Of a DNA stretch of 64,000 nt, positions 30,278 through 37,344 are shown piece by piece. Below the pieces are notes generated by a model. That model had not been told where the DNA came from. It saw only the letters and a program-made list of their open reading frames with translations, and did not search any database. This DNA is from Pseudomonas entomophila L48. GTDB taxonomy: Bacteria; Pseudomonadota; Gammaproteobacteria; Pseudomonadales; Pseudomonadaceae. The stretch is from NCBI RefSeq assembly GCF_000026105.1, contig NC_008027.1, positions 5,104,501 through 5,168,500 on the forward strand. Reading direction: 5' to 3'. The number at the start of each line of letters is the position of its first letter. Positions within the stretch are counted from its first letter, which is position 1. The position numbers and the translations under genes are program-made.

Positions 30278-30970
30278 ATGTCCGCCCCAGCCCCCTGCCC
30301 GGCCCGCGCGCTGCCCGACAGCTTCTTCGACCGCGACGCCCAGACCCTCGCCCGCGAACTGCTGGGCAAGGTCATCCGCCACCGCCACGGCGATCTCTGG
30401 TTGGCCGCGCGGATCATCGAGACCGAGGCTTACTACCTGACCGACAAGGGCAGCCACGCCTCTTTGGGCTACACCGAGAAGCGCAAGGCGCTGTTCCTCG
30501 ACGGCGGCCACATCTACATGTACTACGCCCGGGGCGGCGACTCGCTGAATTTCAGCGCCCAGGGCCCGGGCAACGCCGTGCTGATCAAGTCCGCCTACCC
30601 CTGGGTCGACGCCCTCTCGGACGAGAACAGCCTGGCGCAGATGCAACTGAACAACCCGGACGCCAGCGGCAACCTGCGCCCACCCGAGCGCCTGTGCAAT
30701 GGCCAGACCCTGCTATGCCGCGCCATGGGCCTGAAAGTGCCGCACTGGGACGCGCAACGGTTCGACCCCGAGCGCCTGTACGTCGAAGACTGCGGCATCG
30801 CCGTGAATCGGGTGATCCAGGCGGCGCGCCTGGGCATCCCCCACGGCCGCGACGAACACCTGCCCTACCGCTTCGTCGACGCCGAGTACGCCCGCTATTG
30901 CACCCGCAACCCGTTGCGCCGCGGCCAGCACGAAGGCCACGACTTCTTCATTCTCGAACAAGGAAACTGA
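30278..30970 (+). CDS. mpg: 3-methyladenine DNA glycosylase (AAG/MPG family)
   Basis: 230 residues. A base-excision repair glycosylase removing alkylated purines. AAG-family features: FFDRDAQTLARELLGKVIRHR at the N-terminus, the catalytic Glu in IIETEAYY, and YMYYARGGDSLNFSAQGPGNAVLIKSAYPW. The ATG at 30278 lacks a strong ribosome-binding site, so the first few residues are uncertain. The next gene begins 3 bases after its stop. Confidence 0.92.
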   Translation: MSAPAPCPARALPDSFFDRDAQTLARELLGKVIRHRHGDLWLAARIIETEAYYLTDKGSHASLGYTEKRKALFLDGGHIYMYYARGGDSLNFSAQGPGNAVLIKSAYPWVDALSDENSLAQMQLNNPDASGNLRPPERLCNGQTLLCRAMGLKVPHWDAQRFDPERLYVEDCGIAVNRVIQAARLGIPHGRDEHLPYRFVDAEYARYCTRNPLRRGQHEGHDFFILEQGN

Positions 30971-30973
30971 CCC

Positions 30974-32290
30974 ATGGGCCAATGGCTCGACAGCCTGACC
31001 GCCTGGCTCGGCGCCAACCCGCAGTGGCTTGGCCTGGCGATTTTCGTGATCGCTTGCGTGGAATGCCTCGCCATTGCCGGCATCATCGTGCCCGGCACTG
31101 TGCTGCTGTTCGCCGTCGCCGTACTGGCCGGCAGCGGTGCCTTCACGCTTGGGGAAACCCTGCTGCTGGGCTTCCTCGGCGGCGTGCTCGGGGACGCGAT
31201 CTCTTATGGTGTGGGCAAGTACTTCCACCAGAACATCCGCCGCCTGCCGCTGCTGCGCGGCCACCCGGAGTGGATCGGCAGCGCCGAGGCGTACTTCCAG
31301 CGCTATGGCATCGCCAGCCTGCTGGTCGGCCGCTTCATCGGCCCGTTGCGCCCAATGCTGCCGATGGTCGCCGGCATGTTCGACATGCCACTACCGCGTT
31401 TCATCGCCGTCAGCCTGGTGGCCGGCGCCGGTTGGTCGGTCGCCTACCTGCTGCCCGGCTGGGCCACCGGCGCGGCGATGCGCCTGCCGTTGCCGGAAGG
31501 CTTCTGGCTGGATGCCGGCATCGTCTTCGGTACCCTCGCGGTGCTGATCGGCCTGAGCCTGAACAGCAGCCTGCGCGACCAGCGTTATGGCACCCGGCTG
31601 ATTGCCGGGCTGAGCGGCCTGGCGGTAGCGGCACTGTTCATCGGCTGGCCCTATCTCAACGAGTTCGACCAGGGCCTGATGACCCTGGTGCAAGAGCATC
31701 GCAGCCAGGCCATCGATGGCGCCGTGGTGATGATCACCCGGCTGGGTGACTTCCGCACTCAATTCTTCCTGGGTGGCCTGCTGACCGGCCTGCTGTTGCT
31801 GGCCCGGCAATGGCGCCATGCCCTGTTCGCCGGGGCGACGTTGATCGGCACCGCGCTGGCCAATGGCTCGTTGAAATGGCTGTTTGCCCGCGCACGCCCG
31901 GAAGTGCTGGCCGACCCGCTGACCAGCTACAGCATGCCCAGCGGGCACAGTTCGGCGTCGTTCGCGTTCTTCCTGGTGCTGGCGGTGCTGGCCGGCCGTG
32001 GCCAACCGCCGCGCATGCGCCTGACCTGGGTGATGCTGGGCTGCCTGCCGGCGCTGGCCATCGCCCTGTCGCGGGTATACCTGGGGGCGCATTGGCCGAC
32101 CGATATCCTGGCCGGGGCGTTGCTGGCGTGCTGTGTGTGCGCGGCGAGCCTGACGCTGGTGCAGCATCGCCAGCCGCTCATGGCCTTGTCGCAACGGGTG
32201 TGGTGGCTGGTGCTGCCGGCCTGTGTCGCGCTGCTGGCGTTCTTCATGCTGCATGCCCTGCCCAAGGCACTGCTGCGTTACCAGTACTAA
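30974..32290 (+). CDS. DedA - PAP2 phosphatase fusion membrane protein
   Basis: 438 residues with about ten membrane helices. The N-terminal half is a DedA/SNARE-associated (VTT) domain with its key residues: E30 in CVECLAIAG, D74 in LGDAISYGVGK, and R120/R126 in VGRFIGPLRPMLP. The C-terminal half is a PAP2 phosphatase with KWLFARARP, PSGHSS (H325) and SRVYLGAHWPTD (H373, D377). DedA proteins include undecaprenyl-phosphate translocases and PAP2 enzymes include undecaprenyl-pyrophosphate phosphatases, so a combined lipid-carrier recycling role is plausible but inferred. AAGGAAA precedes the ATG; it is coupled to mpg. Confidence 0.9.
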   Translation: MGQWLDSLTAWLGANPQWLGLAIFVIACVECLAIAGIIVPGTVLLFAVAVLAGSGAFTLGETLLLGFLGGVLGDAISYGVGKYFHQNIRRLPLLRGHPEWIGSAEAYFQRYGIASLLVGRFIGPLRPMLPMVAGMFDMPLPRFIAVSLVAGAGWSVAYLLPGWATGAAMRLPLPEGFWLDAGIVFGTLAVLIGLSLNSSLRDQRYGTRLIAGLSGLAVAALFIGWPYLNEFDQGLMTLVQEHRSQAIDGAVVMITRLGDFRTQFFLGGLLTGLLLLARQWRHALFAGATLIGTALANGSLKWLFARARPEVLADPLTSYSMPSGHSSASFAFFLVLAVLAGRGQPPRMRLTWVMLGCLPALAIALSRVYLGAHWPTDILAGALLACCVCAASLTLVQHRQPLMALSQRVWWLVLPACVALLAFFMLHALPKALLRYQY

Positions 32291-32295
32291 AAAGC

Positions 32296-32364
32296 TTCGC
32301 CGGCAAGCCGGCTCCTACGAAAAGCGGCCGGCGCCCAACCTGTAGGAGCCGGCTTGCCGGCGAA
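32296..32364. repeat. REP pair, family A
   Basis: TTCGCCGGCAAGCCGGCTCC and GGAGCCGGCTTGCCGGCGAA arms between two convergent genes (DedA-PAP2 and the Lon-N protein). Confidence 0.9.
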
Positions 32365-32371
32365 CAGGAGG

Positions 32372-32962
32372 TCAGGCGAACAACTCACCCTGGATCCGCT
32401 CCAGCAGCGCCTGGATCGCCTCCAGCCGCCGCTGCGGCGAGTCGATCGCCAGCAGGTCCAGCTTGTCCTCCTCCATGAACGGCAGCAGGTACGCCAGCTG
32501 GTTGCCCAGCGCCTGGCGCCCATCGACATCCCGGGGCATGTCCAGTGCCTCCACCATCGGGTGCTCGCCCAGGGCCAGCAGCAACGCCAGCAGGTCATCG
32601 TCCTGCTCCACCAGCGGGCTGTCCGCCTGATCAGGCAACCACTGCACCTCGGCGAGCATGAGCTGGTCCTTCTGCACCTCGGTCTGCTCGACAGTGAACC
32701 GCCGGACACCTTCGACCCGAATACCCAGCAAGCCATTGTCCTGCTGCACGAAGTCGCGGATCAGCGCCTCGCAACCAATCGAGGCCACCACCGGCGGGGC
32801 CTTGCCCACCTGCTCGCCTTCGAGGATGCACACCACACCAAAGCCCGCGCCCTGCTTCATGCAACGGCCGATCATGTCCAGGTAGCGTGCCTCGAAGATC
32901 TGCAGATCGAGCAGGCAACCGGGAAACAACACGGTATTGAGGGGAAAAAGCGGTAGCGTCAT
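32372..32962 (-). CDS. Stand-alone Lon N-terminal (substrate-binding) domain protein
   Basis: 196 residues, cytosolic. It consists only of a LON substrate-binding domain: LPLFPLNTVLFPGCLLDLQIFEARYLDMI opens it, FGVVCILEGEQVG and LLGIRVEGVRRFTV follow, and the C-terminus is the helical part. There is no ATPase or protease domain. The family's role is unproven. A GAGGAAAA site precedes the ATG. It lies 9 bases after lrgB in a tight lrgA-lrgB-lonN unit. Confidence 0.9.
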   Translation of the reverse strand: MTLPLFPLNTVLFPGCLLDLQIFEARYLDMIGRCMKQGAGFGVVCILEGEQVGKAPPVVASIGCEALIRDFVQQDNGLLGIRVEGVRRFTVEQTEVQKDQLMLAEVQWLPDQADSPLVEQDDDLLALLLALGEHPMVEALDMPRDVDGRQALGNQLAYLLPFMEEDKLDLLAIDSPQRRLEAIQALLERIQGELFA

Positions 32963-32971
32963 GGGTTTTCC

Positions 32972-33688
32972 TCAAGCCACCAGGCTGACCGCCAACGGCA
33001 GGAACACTGCCGTGGCCACGCCCATCAGGCTCATCGCCAGCGCGGCGAAGGCGCCGCATTCATCACTTTCCTGCAAGGCCACCGAAGTGCCCACCGCATG
33101 GGCTGTCACCCCCAGCGCCATGCCCCGTGCCTCGGGGCTGAGCACGCCGAAACGGGTCAGCAGCGCCGGGCCGAAGATCGCCCCGATCACCCCGGTGATC
33201 AGCACGAACACCGCCGCCAGGGCCGCTACGCCGCCAATCTGCTCGGCCACCAGCATGGCGATGGGCGAAGTCACCGACTTCGGCGCCATGGTCATCAGGA
33301 TCATGTGCTCGGCGCCGAACCACAACCCCAACGCCAGGCACGCCACGGTGGCGAACAGCCCTCCGACTACCAGCGTAGTAAATGTCGGCCAGAACAGTTG
33401 GCGGATGCGCCGCAGGTTGAGGTACAGCGGCACCGCCAGGGCCACGGTGGCCGGGCCGAGAAGAATGTTCATGATCTCGGTGCTCTTGCGGTATTCGCTG
33501 TAGTCGATACCGCACAGCAGCAGTACGCCGATCACCACCAGCATCGACACCAGCACTGGCTGCAGGAAGATCCAGCGGGTCTTTTCGTAGGCCGCCAGCA
33601 CCAGCTGGTAGGCGGCCAGCGTGATACCGATGCCGAACAGCGGGTGGTGGATGACCGCATCGAGCGCGCCCTGCCAGTCGAGGGTCAT
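32972..33688 (-). CDS. LrgB/CidB-family membrane protein
   Basis: 238 residues with about seven membrane helices. The LrgB signature is visible as APKSVTSPIAMLVAEQIGG, followed by GVIGAIFGPALLTRFGV and ARGMALGVTAHAVGTSVALQ. LrgAB/CidAB proteins are linked to murein hydrolase control, cell lysis and export of small carboxylates. Its start overlaps the end of lrgA by 4 bases. Confidence 0.93.
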   Translation of the reverse strand: MTLDWQGALDAVIHHPLFGIGITLAAYQLVLAAYEKTRWIFLQPVLVSMLVVIGVLLLCGIDYSEYRKSTEIMNILLGPATVALAVPLYLNLRRIRQLFWPTFTTLVVGGLFATVACLALGLWFGAEHMILMTMAPKSVTSPIAMLVAEQIGGVAALAAVFVLITGVIGAIFGPALLTRFGVLSPEARGMALGVTAHAVGTSVALQESDECGAFAALAMSLMGVATAVFLPLAVSLVA

Positions 33689-34047
33689 GGCCGCTCCTCG
33701 CGCTGGCCCTGGCGATGGATGAGTTTCTGCATCAGCACGCCGACGAACACCAGGGTCAGCAGGCAGGAGATCAGCAGCGCGCCGACGATGGCCCAGAAGT
33801 CCGCGGCGATATCCTTGGCGTAGACCATCACCCCCACCGCTGGGGGCACCAGCAGCAATGGCAGGTAGCGCAACAGGCTGCTGGCGGCATCATTGAGTGG
33901 CTTGCCCACTTCTCCACGGATCATCAGGAAGGCCAGCAGCAACAGCAGGCCGATGATCGGCCCGGGCAGGATCGCCAGGAACAGGTGATTGATCGCCGTC
34001 CCCAGCAACTGGAACAGCACCAGCCAGGTCAAACCACGCAACAGCAT
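33685..34047 (-). CDS. LrgA/CidA-family holin-like protein
   Basis: 120 residues, four membrane helices, no cleavable signal. The family motif LPGPIIGLLLLLAFLMIRGEV and the LPLLLVPPAVGVMVYAKDI segment are present. It is co-transcribed with lrgB and the Lon-N gene. GGGAGG lies five bases before the ATG. Members are thought to act as holin-like or transporter subunits with LrgB. Confidence 0.92.
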   Translation of the reverse strand: MLLRGLTWLVLFQLLGTAINHLFLAILPGPIIGLLLLLAFLMIRGEVGKPLNDAASSLLRYLPLLLVPPAVGVMVYAKDIAADFWAIVGALLISCLLTLVFVGVLMQKLIHRQGQREERP

Positions 34048-34196
34048 AAGGACCTCCCGAGAGCATGGCGGCCATTATAAGCACGCTAAGCAAGTGTCTA
34101 TAAGGCGATATTCGGCGAAAAGCAGGCAACTTGACTGAAACGGTTCGTCGTGCTGATCTTGCACATTCGTACCAAATGACAATCTGGAGAGTCGCG

Positions 34197-34652
34197 ATGC
34201 CCTATGTACCCGTTACAGAGCTTTCGCAGTACGTTGGAAAGGAACTGGGACGTTCCGCCTGGCTGAAGATCGACCAGCAACGCATCAACCTGTTCGCCGA
34301 GGCCACCGGCGATTTCCAGTTCATCCATGTGGACCCGGCGAAAGCGGCCAAGACCCCCTTCGGCACCACCATCGCCCATGGTTTCCTCACCCTGTCGCTG
34401 ATCCCCAAGCTGATGGAAGACATCCTGGTGCTGCCCGAAGGGCTGAAGATGGTGGTCAACTACGGGCTCGACAGCGTGCGCTTCATCCAGCCGGTGAAGG
34501 TCGACAGCAATGTGCGATTGAAGGTCGAGCTGGTCGACGCCATTGAGAAGAAGCCTGGGCAGTGGTTGCTCAAGGCGACCGTCACCCTCGAGATCGAAGG
34601 TGAGGAGAAACCGGCCTATATCGCCGAACCGCTGTCGCTCTGTTTCGTCTGA
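34197..34652 (+). CDS. MaoC-like (R)-specific enoyl-CoA hydratase
   Basis: 151 residues, single hot-dog domain. The hydratase-2 motif is intact: FAEATGDFQFIHVDPAKA with the catalytic Asp and His, and FGTTIAHGFLTLSLIP. Such proteins (PhaJ type) supply (R)-3-hydroxyacyl-CoA for polyhydroxyalkanoate synthesis or serve other dehydrations. Position after lrgAB recalls PhaJ4 of P. aeruginosa, but the exact paralogue is not settled. A GGAGAG site precedes ATG 34197; the open frame extends upstream to 34131 without supporting signals. Confidence 0.88.
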   Translation: MPYVPVTELSQYVGKELGRSAWLKIDQQRINLFAEATGDFQFIHVDPAKAAKTPFGTTIAHGFLTLSLIPKLMEDILVLPEGLKMVVNYGLDSVRFIQPVKVDSNVRLKVELVDAIEKKPGQWLLKATVTLEIEGEEKPAYIAEPLSLCFV

Positions 34653-34727
34653 GATCCCTGACACGATTTGTTGGGAATCCCCCAGCCCTGTGGGAGCCGC
34701 TGCCTTGTGCTGACTGCACTGGCCCAT

Positions 34728-34752
34728 TTGCCGGCAAGGCCGGCTCCTACAG
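34728..34752. repeat. Single REP arm, family A
   Basis: TTGCCGGCAAGGCCGGCTCC followed by TACAGG, preceded at 34690 by a decayed partner (TGTGGGAGCCGCTGCCTTG). It lies between the hydratase and the MORN lipoprotein gene. Confidence 0.7.
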
Positions 34753-34827
34753 GCAAGGTGCTGATACCGGCCACATCCCCCTCGCATTCTGCGGCATACT
34801 CGGCGCATCGTTCGTCCGGACTCCACC

Positions 34828-36561
34828 ATGCGCCCATTGCTCCCCCTCACCCTGATCCTGTTGCTCACTGCCTGTGGCGAAGGCGAACCCCTGTCGCCAC
34901 CGGACGCACGCCTGCCCGATGGCGGTCGCTACCGTGGCCAGGTGGTCAATGGCCTGCTGCAGGGCGAAGGGCGCATCGACTACCCCAACGGCAGCTGGTA
35001 CGCCGGCACCTTCAAGGATGGCCAGTGGCACGGCCAGGGCGAATGGCACGGCAGCAACGGCGAGGTGTACCGCGGCCAGTTCAGCGAAGGCCTGTTCCAG
35101 GGCCTGGGCGACCTCAGCACCCCTGGCAGCCACTATGCCGGCACCTTCAAACATGGCCGACGCGATGGCGAGGGCGCGCTCAAGCAGCACGACCAGACCT
35201 ACCGTGGCCAATTCAAGGATGACCAGTACGATGGCGCCGGCCAGCTCGAACTGGCCGACGGCAGCCGCTACCAGGGCCTGTTCGCCAAGGGCAAGCCCAA
35301 TGGCGCGGGTGTTCGCAGCGACGCCAGCGGCAACCAGTTCAGCGGCCACTTCATCGACGGCCAGCTACAAGGCGCCGGCACCTACGACAGCGCCGACGGC
35401 GAGCAATACATCGGTGAGTTCAAGGACAACCGCCTGGAAGGTCGCGGCCGCTACGAGAACGCCGATGGCGACGTGTGGATCGGCGACTTCAAGGACGGCG
35501 TGCTGGTCGGTGAAGGCGAGCTGCTGGGCAGCGATGGCAGCCGCTACAAGGGCGGCTTCCGCGACTGGCGCTTCAACGGCATGGGCACCCTGCAACTGGC
35601 TGATGGCAGCCAGTATGCCGGCGGCTTTGCCGACGACGCCTACCAGGGGCACGGCCAGCTGACCCGCGCCGACGGCAAGGCCGAGGGCGGCACCTGGGTC
35701 AATGGTGTGCGTGTGCGCGACGAGAAGGGCAAGCTGCTCCCCGACCCCCTCGACCTTGCCCTGCTCAACCAGGGCAAGCTGCTGGACGACGCACTGGCCA
35801 AGTTGCCTCGTTCGGCCGCACCGCTGCAGCTTTACAGCCTGGTGGTGGCCGGGGATGGCCAGCAGAGCGTGTTCCTGCGCGAAGCCGACTACGTCAGCAA
35901 CATGCTCAAGGTGCGCTTCGGCGCCCAGGGCCAGGTCACCCTGGTCAACCACCGCGACCACCTGGCCGACCGCCCCATGGCCACCCGCGAGAACCTCACC
36001 CGCGCCGCCCGCACCCTGGCCGAACGCAGCGGCCCGGAAGACCTGGTGTTCATCTACCTGACCAGCCACGGCAGCCACGACCACCAGTTGGTGCTGGACC
36101 AGCCGCGCCTGCAACTGGCCGACCTGAGCGCCGGTGAACTGGCAAGCGCCCTGGCGCCGCTCAAGGAGCGTGACAAGGTGATTGTCATCTCGGCCTGCTA
36201 TTCCGGGGGCTACATCGCCCCGCTCAAGGACGACCGGACCCTGATCATGACCGCCGCGCGCCCCGACCGGGTGTCTTTCGGCTGTTCGGAAGAAGCCGAC
36301 TTCACCTACTTCGGCGATGCCCTGTTCGCCCAGGCGCTGAACCAGACCGACGACCTGAAACAGGCGTTTGAACTGGCGCGCAAGACCGTTGCCGAAAGAG
36401 AACGACGGGACGGTTTCGACGCCTCCGAGCCGCAACTGTGGGCGCCGCCAGCGGTAATCGCGCACTGGCAGCGCCTGCGCCGGCAGCAGGCCGAGCAAGC
36501 CTTGGGCACTGACGCCCGCCCCGCGGCGGGTGACCGCGCAAAAACACCGGGCACCCACTAA
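34828..36561 (+). CDS. MORN-repeat lipoprotein with C13 (legumain/caspase-like) peptidase domain
   Basis: 577 residues. The lipobox LLLTAC puts the lipidated cysteine at C16. Eleven MORN repeats of about 23 residues (pattern YxGxFxxGxxxGxGxxxxxDGxx) run from residue 35 to about 287, with a partial twelfth. The C-terminal domain (about 325-545) is a C13-type clan CD cysteine peptidase: His-Cys dyad H414 in YLTSHGSHDH and C457 in VIVISACYSGGYIAPL. Clan CD members include caspases, gingipains and legumain. Substrate, activation and partner are unknown. The closing 15 residues are low-complexity and may derive from a REP-like sequence. Confidence 0.88.
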   Translation: MRPLLPLTLILLLTACGEGEPLSPPDARLPDGGRYRGQVVNGLLQGEGRIDYPNGSWYAGTFKDGQWHGQGEWHGSNGEVYRGQFSEGLFQGLGDLSTPGSHYAGTFKHGRRDGEGALKQHDQTYRGQFKDDQYDGAGQLELADGSRYQGLFAKGKPNGAGVRSDASGNQFSGHFIDGQLQGAGTYDSADGEQYIGEFKDNRLEGRGRYENADGDVWIGDFKDGVLVGEGELLGSDGSRYKGGFRDWRFNGMGTLQLADGSQYAGGFADDAYQGHGQLTRADGKAEGGTWVNGVRVRDEKGKLLPDPLDLALLNQGKLLDDALAKLPRSAAPLQLYSLVVAGDGQQSVFLREADYVSNMLKVRFGAQGQVTLVNHRDHLADRPMATRENLTRAARTLAERSGPEDLVFIYLTSHGSHDHQLVLDQPRLQLADLSAGELASALAPLKERDKVIVISACYSGGYIAPLKDDRTLIMTAARPDRVSFGCSEEADFTYFGDALFAQALNQTDDLKQAFELARKTVAERERRDGFDASEPQLWAPPAVIAHWQRLRRQQAEQALGTDARPAAGDRAKTPGTH

Positions 36562-36588
36562 GCTTTGAAGTAACAAGGGAGAGACATC

Positions 36589-37233
36589 ATGTACTTGACG
36601 CCTCAGCATGTCCTGCTTGCCGGTGCCACGGGTCTGACGGGTGAACACCTGCTCGACCGCCTGCTCAACGAACCCACCATCAGCCGTGTGCTGGCGCCAA
36701 CCCGCCGGCCACTGGCCGAGCACCCGCACCTGGAAAACCCGGTGGGTGACCCGGCTGTGTTTCTCCCGCAACTGGCTGGCCGCGTCGATATCGCCTTCTG
36801 CTGCCTGGGCACCACGCTCAAGCAGGCCGGTTCCGAATCCGCCTTCCGCGCCGTCGACCTGGACATGGTCGTGGCCTTCAGCAAACGTGCCCGGGAGATG
36901 GGCGCGCGCCACCTGCTGGTGATCAGCGCCCTGGGCGCAGACCCGAAATCCACGATCTTCTACAACCGGGTCAAGGGTGAAATGGAGGAGGCGCTCAAGC
37001 AACAGGATTGGCCGCAGCTGACCATCGTGCGACCGTCGCTGCTGCTGGGTGAACGCACCCAACCGCGGCTGGGCGAACGCCTGGCCGCGCCGCTGATGCG
37101 CCTGGTACCAGGCAAGTACCGGGGCATCGAGGTTTGTGCCTTGGCCCGGGCGTTGTGGCGCCTGGCGCTGGAGGAGGAGGACGGCATACGCGTCGTCGAG
37201 TCCGACGAGTTGCGCAAGCTGGGCAAGCGCTGA
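36589..37233 (+). CDS. NAD(P)-binding oxidoreductase, atypical SDR (TIP30-like)
   Basis: 214 residues, cytosolic. A Rossmann nucleotide site opens the protein ([20 protein letters not shown]), with [43 protein letters not shown] (containing the YxxxK pair) and [15 protein letters not shown] typical of the HTATIP2/TIP30-like atypical SDR family. The substrate is unknown. It is 27 bases after the MORN gene and probably co-transcribed with it. Confidence 0.85.
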   Translation: MYLTPQHVLLAGATGLTGEHLLDRLLNEPTISRVLAPTRRPLAEHPHLENPVGDPAVFLPQLAGRVDIAFCCLGTTLKQAGSESAFRAVDLDMVVAFSKRAREMGARHLLVISALGADPKSTIFYNRVKGEMEEALKQQDWPQLTIVRPSLLLGERTQPRLGERLAAPLMRLVPGKYRGIEVCALARALWRLALEEEDGIRVVESDELRKLGKR

Positions 37234-37255
37234 TCATCTGACCTGACGCGACCTC

Positions 37256-37340
37256 TGTAGGAGAGGCTTCAGCCGCGATGTGGACAACGCGGTGCCCGGC
37301 ATTCGCTTCGCGAATGATCGCGGCTGAAGCCGCTCCTACA
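37256..37340. repeat. REP pair, family B
   Basis: TGTAGGAGAGGCTTCAGCCG and CGGCTGAAGCCGCTCCTACA arms with an inner TTCGCTTCGCGAA palindrome. It ends four bases before the pbpC stop and separates convergent genes. Confidence 0.9.
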
Positions 37341-37344
37341 GGCT

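Noticed and set aside
30278..32290. Phage or integrative island around mpg and the DedA-PAP2 gene
   Set aside because: No integrase, tRNA, direct repeat or shift in composition is present; mpg, the fusion, lrgAB and maoC are ordinary Pseudomonas core genes.
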